From: Acetobacter conturbans
GTDB lineage: Bacteria > Pseudomonadota > Alphaproteobacteria > Acetobacterales > Acetobacteraceae
Assembly: GCF_011516755.1 (NCBI RefSeq)
Contig: NZ_WOSY01000014.1
Coordinates: 1 to 63,015, forward strand
DNA length: 63,015 nt
Reading direction: 5' to 3'
Under the pieces are notes generated by a model, which saw only the letters and a list, made by a program, of their open reading frames with translations, did not search any database and was not told the DNA's origin. Below are positions 36,886 through 45,162 of the stretch, piece after piece. A program made the translations under genes and the position numbers. Position 1 is the stretch's first letter; each line of letters starts with the position of its first letter.

Positions 36886-38401
36886 CCGCCTCCCCGTTGG
36901 CGAACCCGCCCCGCAAGATGGGGGGCGGCGCGGGTTTTCAAACATTCAGGCATGGAAAACAGGTGTCGGCCCACCATTAGTCACGTTTCTAAAATCATCT
37001 GTTTCCATAGTGTATATTTCTATATTTTCCTTATTTTTACTGTGCGGATGTAATCTGGCCCCCGACTATCGGAAACCGACGTTGCCTCCCTTACCGGCTA
37101 CGTTCAAAGAAGCCGGTCCCTGGACACCGGTGAAACCTGATGACGCCACCGGGCGCGGCGCCTGGTGGTCGGTCATGGCTGATGCCGGGCTGGACCGTCT
37201 GGAAGAACGGATCGAGCATGGCAGCCCGCAACTGGCCGCTGCTGTCGCACGATACGATCAGGCCCGGGCGCTCGTCCGGCGTGCGCGCGCCGAGTTTTTC
37301 CCTGAAATCGACACCACCGCGAGTGTGCAGCGGGAACGGACTTTATTTACAACAGCTGGAACCTACTACAATTATCGGGATTATGCGGCAGGCGGTATCG
37401 TTTCATGGGAACCCGATCTATGGGGACGCATTCGTAATCTCGTGGCGGCAGCACGAGCCGATGCGCAGGCGAGCGCAGCCGATCTCGGCGCGGTCCGTCT
37501 CAGCCTCGAGGCTGAACTCGGGGAGGATTATTTCCAGTTGCGAGGGCTGGATGCCAGCATCAGCCTCCTGAGAAAGACTGTCGAGGCTTATGCCGCGGCT
37601 CTTGATCTGACGACGAAACGCTTCACTGGCGGTGCGGCAAACGAACTGGATGTAGGGCGCGCGAAGACGCAACTCGCCTCAACGCAGTCCCGGCTGGAGC
37701 AGCAGGTGGCGAACCGGGCCCTGCTCGAAAACGCTATCGCGGTGCTGATTGGTGAGCAACCCTCTGTATTCTCCATCGAACCATCAGGGGATTTTCCATC
37801 GGCCCCGGTCATTCCCATCATGACGCCCTCCCATCTTCTGGAGCGTCGGCCGGATGTTGCGGCGGCCGAACGGCATATGATGGCGGCAAATGCACGCATC
37901 GGTGTGGCAAGAGCAGCTTTTTTCCCGAATATCACGCTCAGCGCGACGGGAGGATCCGCAACCACAACCGGTGCCCTGTTATCGGCAGGCACAGGTGTCT
38001 GGGCCCTGGGACCGGCTTTGGCCACACTGGCCGTTTTTGACGGTGGGCGGAGATTTGCCGATCTGGCAGTCATGCATGGCCAGTATGCCGAATCTGCCGC
38101 GAATTACCAGCAGACCGCGCTCAACGCATTTCGTGAAGTCGAAGATCAGCTCTCGCTGCTGAACCATCTGGCGGATGCCTCCTCCCGGCAGGAAGAAGCG
38201 GTATCGGCCGCTGAACGAACCGATCATCTGGCCACCATCCAGTATCGCGAAGGAGCGGTTGACTACCTTCAGGTAGTCATCGCCCAGACAGCTGAACTAC
38301 AGGCACGCGAGGATATGATCACAGTGAACACACGCCGCCTCGTGGCCGCGATCGACCTCGTGCGGGCTCTCGGAGGAGGATGGCACAACCCCACATCCTG
38401 A
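36875..38401 (+). CDS. outer-membrane efflux lipoprotein, NodT/OprM family
   Basis: About 508 residues. An unusually long N-terminal region of about 30 residues precedes a hydrophobic signal (VYISIFSLFLLCGC) with a lipoprotein cleavage site at its Cys, followed by NLAPDYRKPTLP, a typical NodT start. Two outer-membrane efflux repeats follow (WEPDLWGRIRNLVAAARADA; LLERRPDVAAAERHMMAANA). The ATG at 36875 overlaps the adaptor gene and has GGGAG 7 bases upstream. The bases coding for the signal (36960-37040) are AT-rich compared with the rest. It forms the exit duct of the efflux system. Confidence 0.88.
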   Translation: MLPSRLPVGEPAPQDGGRRGFSNIQAWKTGVGPPLVTFLKSSVSIVYISIFSLFLLCGCNLAPDYRKPTLPPLPATFKEAGPWTPVKPDDATGRGAWWSVMADAGLDRLEERIEHGSPQLAAAVARYDQARALVRRARAEFFPEIDTTASVQRERTLFTTAGTYYNYRDYAAGGIVSWEPDLWGRIRNLVAAARADAQASAADLGAVRLSLEAELGEDYFQLRGLDASISLLRKTVEAYAAALDLTTKRFTGGAANELDVGRAKTQLASTQSRLEQQVANRALLENAIAVLIGEQPSVFSIEPSGDFPSAPVIPIMTPSHLLERRPDVAAAERHMMAANARIGVARAAFFPNITLSATGGSATTTGALLSAGTGVWALGPALATLAVFDGGRRFADLAVMHGQYAESAANYQQTALNAFREVEDQLSLLNHLADASSRQEEAVSAAERTDHLATIQYREGAVDYLQVVIAQTAELQAREDMITVNTRRLVAAIDLVRALGGGWHNPTS

Positions 38402-39097
38402 CGTGCGCTACTGTCTCGTTCCTCATGCCGCATGGACCGTTTCTCACAGATCCATCCGAAGCAACGAGAAGGTCCACACCATTATTGATCTTACAATTGC
38501 GCCCGACCCAGCCACTCATCCGGCACAAAGCGCCAATACGCGATGATATGCCAGACTTGAACAGCACGTCCCGCGAGACATCACTGCTGCCACCAACAGT
38601 GATCTGCGACCTCTGAACCACCGTGCTTTTCTGAATACTTTCGGTGCCATGTCCGCGATTGACTGCGTGGCTGACCGGGGCAGGATCGCGGTGTTCAATA
38701 CGGCGGTGAAGGCTGCTGTCACAGGTGCGGATGACGGCCTGAACAAGCTGGTCGTACTTTACACCAAATGGGGCGCCCAGTTCGATAATGACTGAAGATA
38801 GAGACTTCCGTGCCACTGTGTTTGTGACGAAACCGATAAAACGAATACCAACTCGATGGTATAAAATTGTTTGGGGAAAAACATCACGGTCTGCGGACAT
38901 TAACTACGTCGAATGTCGTTGACCGCTCTCGCCTGAATCGTCCAGCCGATCCCGGATCGCGCGCTCCGAGAGGAATATGTAGACAGTTCTCGATCAGGCT
39001 GAAATCCTGAATTCTCCGTGAAGCTTTGCAATCACATAAGCATCTGAGCGCAAGGGAACCTGTTACAGGCCAGGAGAAGCATCTCTCGATTTTCGTT
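38402..39097. other. gap between efflux and nitrate operons
   Basis: About 700 bases lie between the efflux operon and the nitrate promoter. The only coding-like sequence is the unassigned fragment at 38547-38795, listed separately. The stretch 38800-39097 shows only frames with stops and no recognisable domain. Confidence 0.4.
38547..38795 (+). pseudogene. coding-like C-terminal fragment of unknown gene
   Basis: After an in-frame TGA at 38544 the frame is open to a TGA at 38793-38795 and encodes 82 residues of normal protein-like composition, including NHRAFLNTFGAMSAIDCVAD and NTAVKAAVTGADDGLNKLVV. There is no good start before an internal ATG at 38649. This looks like the tail of a truncated gene whose front part has been lost. 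I do not recognise the family. It could also be a chance frame. Confidence 0.35.
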
Positions 39098-39127
39098 TTG
39101 ACACCGGACCATTCCTGAGTGTAAAGA
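39098..39127 (+). promoter_or_regulatory. candidate promoter of nitrate assimilation operon
   Basis: TTGACA at 39098-39103 and TAAAGA at 39122-39127 with 18 bases between. The -10 match is modest. A start near 39135 would give a leader of about 145 bases containing the hairpins described next. Confidence 0.4.
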
Positions 39128-39149
39128 ATATCCGATATGAAAAGATGTA

Positions 39150-39267
39150 TCCGCCAGCGCTGACGGAACATTAAGACGCCTGGAAAAAGGCAGCATGACA
39201 CTGGGTGGATCAACGGTGATCCGCCAGCCCTTGGAGGGCAATGATGCACGGTCACAGCCTGCGTCAT
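39150..39267 (+). promoter_or_regulatory. candidate NasT (ANTAR) leader RNA of the nitrate operon
   Basis: Hairpin P1 (39150-39167) has stem TCCGCC/GACGGA with one mismatch and the hexaloop AGCGCT. Hairpin P2 (39204-39225) has stem GGTGGATC/GATCCGCC and the hexaloop AACGGT. Both loops have A at position 1 and G at position 4, the known ANTAR recognition pattern. The linker is about 36 bases, longer than typical, and includes a small hairpin at 39178-39191. A further 8-base stem ATGATGCA (39241-39248)/TGCGTCAT (39260-39267) sits just before the ribosome binding site. No U-run follows, so a classical terminator is not evident. The operon encodes NasT itself. Confidence 0.42.
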
Positions 39268-39280
39268 TAGGGATCGTACT

Positions 39281-40501
39281 GTGGACAAGGGTTTTCTCAA
39301 GGCTGGACACGCGCCGACACTTCTCGCCGCATTCCTGTATTTTGATGTCTCATTCATGGTCTGGGTATTGCTGGGACCGCTCGGCATCTCCATTTCGCAT
39401 GCCCTGCATCTGAATGCTGGCCAGAAAGGGCTGCTCGTCGCAACACCGGTCCTTGCCGGCGCAGCCTTCCGCGTCGTCGCGGGGGCGCTGGTCGACCGGT
39501 TTGGTCCCCGCCGTGTCGCGATCGGCGCCCAGATTCTGGTTATCGCCGGACTGGCCCTGACCTGGCTCCTCGCCCCGCATACTTACGCAGCCATGTTTGG
39601 CGTCGCGCTTGTTCTAGGCGTTGCAGGCGCTTCCTTTGCCATAGCCCTCCCTCTCGCATCGGCCTGGTATCCGCCACAATATCAGGGCACGGCTCTGGGT
39701 ATTGCGGGGGCGGGCAACTCCGGAACGGCCCTCGCAGCCCTCTTCGCGCCCGGCCTCGCCGTGCTGTTCGGCTGGCTCAACGTCCTTGGTCTCGCAACCA
39801 TTCCGCTCACCTGCGTGCTGATCGCCTTTCTGTTTCTGGCGCGCGAACCCGCAAACCGTCCTGCCAGCGCAGGTCTCGCCTCCTGGCTGCCGTTACTTCG
39901 CTCCACCGATTGCTGGGCGCTGATGTTCTTCTACGGCGTCACCTTTGGAGGATTTGTTGGCCTCGCCTCGTTCCTGACCATCTATTTCAACGACCAGTAC
40001 GGCCTCGCTCCCGCCATTGCCGGAACCTGCACCGCCTTCGTGGTCTTTGTCGGCTCCTTCGTTCGGCCCCTCGGCGGCGCACTCGCCGACCGGATTGGAG
40101 GCGCTCGCGCCCTCACAGTGCTCTACGCACTGGCAGGACTCCTTTTCGCCCTGATCGGTCTCGGACTTCCCACAATATGGCTCGCTTTTCCCGCTTTCTT
40201 TTTCGGGATGCTTGTCCTCGGACTGGGCAACGGAGCCGTGTTCCAGCTCGTACCGACCCGATTTCCTGAACAAGTTGGTATCCTGACCGGACTTGTCGGC
40301 ATGAGCGGGGGTGTCGGCGGCTTCTATCTCGCCTCGTCCCTCGGTGCCGCCAGACAGACCACCGGCTCCTATGGCCCGGGATTTCTCGCCTTCTCCCTGA
40401 TTTCCTTCGCCGCCCTCGGCTGTGTGCTGCTCTGCCGTCGCCGCTGGACACATGCCGAACGCCCACCTCACCTTACGGGCCAAACCTCAGCAATCATCTG
40501 A
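39281..40501 (+). CDS. nitrate/nitrite transporter (MFS, NNP family)
   Basis: A 406-residue protein with about 12 membrane segments. It carries the NNP-type features FDVSFMVWVLLGPLGI in helix 1, RVVAGALVDRFGPRR in loop 2-3, and the Gly-rich GIAGAGNSGTALAALFAPGL and GLVGMSGGVGGFYL nitrate signatures in helices 5 and 11. It should import nitrate for assimilation. The start is GTG at 39281, with AGGG about 8 bases before it. It is the first gene of the operon. Some homologues are named NasA, others NarK; the context is assimilatory. Confidence 0.9.
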   Translation: MDKGFLKAGHAPTLLAAFLYFDVSFMVWVLLGPLGISISHALHLNAGQKGLLVATPVLAGAAFRVVAGALVDRFGPRRVAIGAQILVIAGLALTWLLAPHTYAAMFGVALVLGVAGASFAIALPLASAWYPPQYQGTALGIAGAGNSGTALAALFAPGLAVLFGWLNVLGLATIPLTCVLIAFLFLAREPANRPASAGLASWLPLLRSTDCWALMFFYGVTFGGFVGLASFLTIYFNDQYGLAPAIAGTCTAFVVFVGSFVRPLGGALADRIGGARALTVLYALAGLLFALIGLGLPTIWLAFPAFFFGMLVLGLGNGAVFQLVPTRFPEQVGILTGLVGMSGGVGGFYLASSLGAARQTTGSYGPGFLAFSLISFAALGCVLLCRRRWTHAERPPHLTGQTSAII

Positions 40502-40562
40502 ACCGTATCCCCCGATGCAAACCCGTTCGATCCTGCTGTCGTTTTTCCGAAAGCCATGCCCG

Positions 40563-42233
40563 ATGACCGCTCTCCGCTCACGCTCTCTCCCACGCCACCC
40601 GGCACGTCGGTTACCCCGCACAACCGCCATTGCCAGTGGTGTGGTTGCCAGTGTTCTGCTCCCAAGGTTTGCCTGTGCTGCCCAGACTTATCCCCAACAG
40701 GCGGTGACACCACCGGAACGGGCGACGATCAAACATGTGGCAGTTATTCACGGCCCCATTAAAAGCACACCGCCGCACGCCACGGACTGGGGTGTCTTCA
40801 ATGCAGGCAAAGGTGCGGCCGCCGGATTCGGCACGGTCGGCGGCTTTGGTCAGGCCCGATGGGCTGAAGACTGGAGCGACATCGTCAATACACCGCCGGA
40901 AATGCGCCGGAATGACTGGTTCAATCGGCTCAAATATATTCGTCTGACCGACAAAGGCGATATCTGGCTTTCGATCAGCGGTGAAGAACGCCTGCGCTAT
41001 ATCTTCGAAAACAAACCGATGATGGGCACGGCGGGCAAGACCAACGCCAATCGCGTGCTCCTGCGTAATCAGTATGGTGCAGACCTGCATATTGGGCAGC
41101 ATGTCCGCGCCTATGCCGAATTTCTCTATGGCAATGCCGGCGGCAGTAATTATTACGGCTACCAGACGGGCGTGCAGCGTGAGCGTCTTGATCTCCAGCA
41201 GGGTATCCTCGAAGTCAAAGGACATCTCCTTGGCGCAAAAATGGGCGTTATAGGCGGTCGGCAGGTCTTTCTCGACGCCCCCGTTTCCATGCAGTCCGCC
41301 CGTGATATACCAAATGTTCAGCAGACATGGGACGGTTTTCGCGGATACGCCGTCTGGAAATCGTTTCGCCTCGACCTGTTCGACTTCATGCAGACCAACA
41401 AGCTGCCAACAGACGTTTTTTCCGACGGCACGAATTATAACGCCCGCATGTATGGCGCCTACAGTTCAACAGCACTTCCGGCCTTTACATTCATGGGCAA
41501 GAAAAGTCAGATTTTTGCTGACCTTTTCTTCATCGGTTATCTTTTCAACGGCTCTCCCGCAGCTATCCCCACAACAAAAACCGGGGGCACGGAAGCCGGA
41601 TCGACCCGCCGGGACAATATCGGCTCCCGGATCTGGGGAAACGCCGGTCCATTCAATATGAGCCTGACAGGCGTCTTTCAGGGCGGTGAATTCCGTCCCG
41701 CGAAAAATGCCGGTCCCACACGCGCCGTAAGAGCCTATGCCGTCAACGGCGTCGCCTCCTGGAATCCTGCCAATATGCCGGGAAAGCCGTCCATCGGCAT
41801 TCAGGCTGATATGTTCTCTGGCGGCTCCTACAAGAGCAAGGACGGCGCAGTCGGGACATTCGCCACACCATATTTCCCACTGCCATACTATAATGATGTT
41901 ACGCTCCAGCTGACGTCGCAAAATCTGGTGGGCATCGGACCGGTGATCGAAGCATCGCCTCTGGCAAACTTGCACATGAAACTGCATGTTCCGTTCTTCT
42001 GGCGCCAGAGCACTCAGGATGCCGTTTACGGAACCGGCAAGATTTACTCATGGCGAAACGGCCTTTCCGGTGGTTATATCGGAACCATTCCGCAAACCCA
42101 GATAGCGTGGAACTTTGCACCGCACTGGACATGGACCCATGATATCGCCGGTTTCGCGGCATCACAGGGAATGCGCCGTGCAGGTGCCCGTGGCGGTGTT
42201 TTCTACATGCAGACTATGGAATTTAAGTTCTGA
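40563..42233 (+). CDS. alginate-export-type outer-membrane porin, probable nitrate porin
   Basis: About 556 residues. The start at 40563 gives a good signal peptide (basic n-region with RRLPRTT, hydrophobic AIASGVVASVLL, cleavage after ACA); in-frame starts upstream are possible. The mature part resembles the alginate-export (AlgE-like) beta-barrel family (RLKYIRLTDKGDIWLSISGE; RNQYGADLHIGQHVRAYAEF) and ends in Phe. It lies between the nitrate transporter and nitrite reductase, so a role in passage of nitrate through the outer membrane is inferred; alginate itself is unlikely. Confidence 0.75.
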   Translation: MTALRSRSLPRHPARRLPRTTAIASGVVASVLLPRFACAAQTYPQQAVTPPERATIKHVAVIHGPIKSTPPHATDWGVFNAGKGAAAGFGTVGGFGQARWAEDWSDIVNTPPEMRRNDWFNRLKYIRLTDKGDIWLSISGEERLRYIFENKPMMGTAGKTNANRVLLRNQYGADLHIGQHVRAYAEFLYGNAGGSNYYGYQTGVQRERLDLQQGILEVKGHLLGAKMGVIGGRQVFLDAPVSMQSARDIPNVQQTWDGFRGYAVWKSFRLDLFDFMQTNKLPTDVFSDGTNYNARMYGAYSSTALPAFTFMGKKSQIFADLFFIGYLFNGSPAAIPTTKTGGTEAGSTRRDNIGSRIWGNAGPFNMSLTGVFQGGEFRPAKNAGPTRAVRAYAVNGVASWNPANMPGKPSIGIQADMFSGGSYKSKDGAVGTFATPYFPLPYYNDVTLQLTSQNLVGIGPVIEASPLANLHMKLHVPFFWRQSTQDAVYGTGKIYSWRNGLSGGYIGTIPQTQIAWNFAPHWTWTHDIAGFAASQGMRRAGARGGVFYMQTMEFKF

Positions 42234-42261
42234 GACCGGCTCGGAAACGGAGATGCACACC

Positions 42262-45153
42262 ATGACCACCGAAAAAAACATCATCATCGTCGGGAATGGC
42301 ATGGTTGGCCATTACTGCGCCGAGCAACTGGTGACGCAGGGGCTGCATGAGACGCACCGTATCCATGTATTTGGCGATGAACTGCATCACGCCTACGACC
42401 GCGTCCATCTTACAGAATACATGACCGGGCAGGACGCGCTGGCTCTGCGTCTGCATGAAGAAGATTTCCATACCGCTCACGGCATGACCCTGCATCTGGG
42501 CGACCGCATCACGAAAATCGACCGTGAAAACCGAATGATCAATAGTGAAGCCGGAGAGTTTCCGTATGAATCACTGATTATCGCAACCGGATCGACGCCA
42601 TTCGTTCCTCCCGTCCCGGGCAATACCGGCAGCGCAGGTCTTGTCTACCGCACGCTTGATGATCTCGACATGATCCGTAGTGCAGCGGAAGGAGTGTCCG
42701 ATGGGGTGGTGATCGGTGGCGGCCTGCTCGGACTAGAAGCTGCCAATGCTCTCCGCGTTCTCGGTCTGAATGTCAGCGTGGTTGAATTCGCCCCGCGCCT
42801 CATGCCCGTGCAACTTGATGATGAAGGCGGAAACGCTTTGCGCCGACGCATCGAGGATCTGGGCATTACTGTGCTGACCTCCCACGCGACACAGGAAATC
42901 GTGCCGGGCGAGACACACCGCCATCGCCTGAACTTCGCTGACGGCACCTCGCTTGAAACCGACCTTGTCGTTTTCTCGGCTGGCATCCGTCCGCATGATC
43001 GTCTGGCGCGCGATTGCGGCCTCGCTCTCGGTGCACGTGGCGGTATCGCGATTGACGATCAGTGCCGCACGTCCGATCCGGATATCTTCGCCATCGGTGA
43101 ATGTGCAGCGTGGTGCGACCGCGTGTTCGGTCTCGTCGCACCCGGCTATACCATGGCACGCACGATCGCCGCCGTTCTCGCAGGAGAGGACGCTGCTTTT
43201 ACGGGCGCGGACATGTCCACCCGGCTCAAACTGCTCGGCGTCGATGTCGGCTCGATCGGCGATGCCCACGGTGCCGCTCCCGGCTCCACGAGCTACCGTT
43301 TCATTGGCGAAGCTGAAGGCTCCTACAGACGCCTCGTCCTCTCCGCCGATGGCACGCGCGTGACAGGTGCTGTTCTGGTCGGCGACAATTCCTACTACGA
43401 CACTATCCTGCAATACGTACAGAATGCCATCCGCCCCCCTGCCGACCCGGCAGCACTCATCTTGCCACGTGGTGAAGGCACAGAACTGCTCGGAGCGGAC
43501 TCACTCCCAGACACCGCGACAGTCTGCTCCTGCCATAACGTGACCAAAGGAGCGATCTGCTGCGCCATCGATGACGGCTGCGGCGATCTTGGTGCGCTTA
43601 AATCACTCACCAAAGCCAGTACCGGCTGCGGGGGGTGCTCCGCCCTGCTGAAAAGTGTCTTTGAAAGCGAGCTTGAAGCCCGCGGCATTACTGTCGATCG
43701 CAGTCTCTGTGAGCATTTTTCCTATACCAGACAGGAACTTTACTCTCTCGTGCGCGTCCACGGGATCAAGACCTTTGAGAAGCTGATGGACAGCTATGGT
43801 AATAGCGGCCTCGGATGCGATATCTGCAAACCCGCCGTCGGCTCCATTCTGGCCTCGGCATGGAACAAGCCCATTACCGACCCCGCCTACATTCCGCTTC
43901 AGGACACGAACGATACGTTCATGGCCAATATGCAGAAGAACGGCACCTATTCGGTCGTACCCAGAATCGCAGGCGGTGAAATCACTCCGGAGAAACTGAT
44001 TGTCCTTGGTCAGGTAGCAAAGAAATACGATCTATACACAAAAATCACCGGTGGCCAGCGCATTGATCTGTTCGGCGCGCAACTCCACCAGCTTCCCGGT
44101 ATCTGGACCGAACTGCTCGACGCCGGGTTCGAAACCGGCCACGCCTATGGAAAATCGACCCGCACCGTGAAATCCTGTGTTGGCAGCACGTGGTGTCGTT
44201 ATGGCGTTCAGGACAGCGTTCGTAAGGCGCTCGATCTCGAGAACCGCTACAAGGGACTACGCTCTCCCCACAAGCTGAAATTCGCTGTCTCAGGCTGCAC
44301 ACGAGAATGCGCCGAGGCCCAGAGTAAGGATGTAGGCGTCATCGCCACGGAAAACGGCTGGAACCTGTATGTCTGTGGGAATGGTGGTATGCGCCCCCGC
44401 CACGCGGAACTCTTCGCGACCGATATCGATTCCGAAACGCTCATAAAATACATCGATCGTTTCCTGATGTTTTATATCCGCACGGCTGACCGCCTGCAGC
44501 GCACATCCGTCTGGCGGGAAAATCTTGATGGGGGCCTCGATTATCTGAAGGACGTCATCATCAATGACAGTCTGGGCCTCTGCGCGGAACTGGAGCGCCA
44601 GATGCAGGATGTCGTCGATGTTTATCACTGCGAATGGCGTGATGCCCTTTCCGACCACGATAAACTCAAGCGTTTCCGCACTTTCGTCAACGACAGCCGG
44701 CCTGATCCGAACGTCCGCAGCATCGCCGAACGCGATCAGGTCCGCCCGGCCGATAACATGCCGGAAGTCCCCCTTTCTGCTGGCCCAAAAGACTGGACGA
44801 CGCTTTGCAGTCACGGAGACCTCGTTGAAAAATCAGGTGTCGTAGCCTGGCACGATGGAGCCCAGATTGCCCTGTTCTATCTCCCGGCCCATTCCAACAT
44901 GCCAGATCAGGTTTTCGCCATTGATAATCATGATCCTTTTTCCAACGCCAATGTCATCGGGCGCGGCATGATGGGTGATCTGAAAGGCCAACTGGTGGTC
45001 GCCTCCCCTCTCTATAAACAGCATTTTCGCCTGACAGACGGGGTCTGCCTGGAGGATGACGGCAAATGCCTGCGAACGTGGGATGCTCGCCTGAAAGACG
45101 GCAAGGTCGAGATCCGGGCCCGCGAAACGGTGCCGGTTCTCACCCCCGCGTAA
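42262..45153 (+). CDS. nirB: assimilatory NADH-nitrite reductase, fused large and small subunits (NirB-NirD)
   Basis: A 963-residue cytoplasmic enzyme reducing nitrite to ammonium. Order of domains: FAD/NAD(P)-disulfide reductase fold (IIIVGNGMVGHYC at the start; GVVIGGGLLGLEAANAL near residue 150), a BFD-like [2Fe-2S] domain with CSCHNV and CGGC (about 422-470), nitrite reductase ferredoxin half domains with siroheme/[4Fe-4S] cysteines in CVGSTWC and SGCTRECAEAQ (about 637-680), and a C-terminal NirD domain from about 846 (DWTTLCSHGDLVEKSG to the end). NirD is a separate protein in many bacteria. The ATG at 42262 has GGAG 9 bases upstream; an ATG at 42253 is less likely. Confidence 0.93.
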   Translation: MTTEKNIIIVGNGMVGHYCAEQLVTQGLHETHRIHVFGDELHHAYDRVHLTEYMTGQDALALRLHEEDFHTAHGMTLHLGDRITKIDRENRMINSEAGEFPYESLIIATGSTPFVPPVPGNTGSAGLVYRTLDDLDMIRSAAEGVSDGVVIGGGLLGLEAANALRVLGLNVSVVEFAPRLMPVQLDDEGGNALRRRIEDLGITVLTSHATQEIVPGETHRHRLNFADGTSLETDLVVFSAGIRPHDRLARDCGLALGARGGIAIDDQCRTSDPDIFAIGECAAWCDRVFGLVAPGYTMARTIAAVLAGEDAAFTGADMSTRLKLLGVDVGSIGDAHGAAPGSTSYRFIGEAEGSYRRLVLSADGTRVTGAVLVGDNSYYDTILQYVQNAIRPPADPAALILPRGEGTELLGADSLPDTATVCSCHNVTKGAICCAIDDGCGDLGALKSLTKASTGCGGCSALLKSVFESELEARGITVDRSLCEHFSYTRQELYSLVRVHGIKTFEKLMDSYGNSGLGCDICKPAVGSILASAWNKPITDPAYIPLQDTNDTFMANMQKNGTYSVVPRIAGGEITPEKLIVLGQVAKKYDLYTKITGGQRIDLFGAQLHQLPGIWTELLDAGFETGHAYGKSTRTVKSCVGSTWCRYGVQDSVRKALDLENRYKGLRSPHKLKFAVSGCTRECAEAQSKDVGVIATENGWNLYVCGNGGMRPRHAELFATDIDSETLIKYIDRFLMFYIRTADRLQRTSVWRENLDGGLDYLKDVIINDSLGLCAELERQMQDVVDVYHCEWRDALSDHDKLKRFRTFVNDSRPDPNVRSIAERDQVRPADNMPEVPLSAGPKDWTTLCSHGDLVEKSGVVAWHDGAQIALFYLPAHSNMPDQVFAIDNHDPFSNANVIGRGMMGDLKGQLVVASPLYKQHFRLTDGVCLEDDGKCLRTWDARLKDGKVEIRARETVPVLTPA

Positions 45154-45162
45154 ACCTCGACA

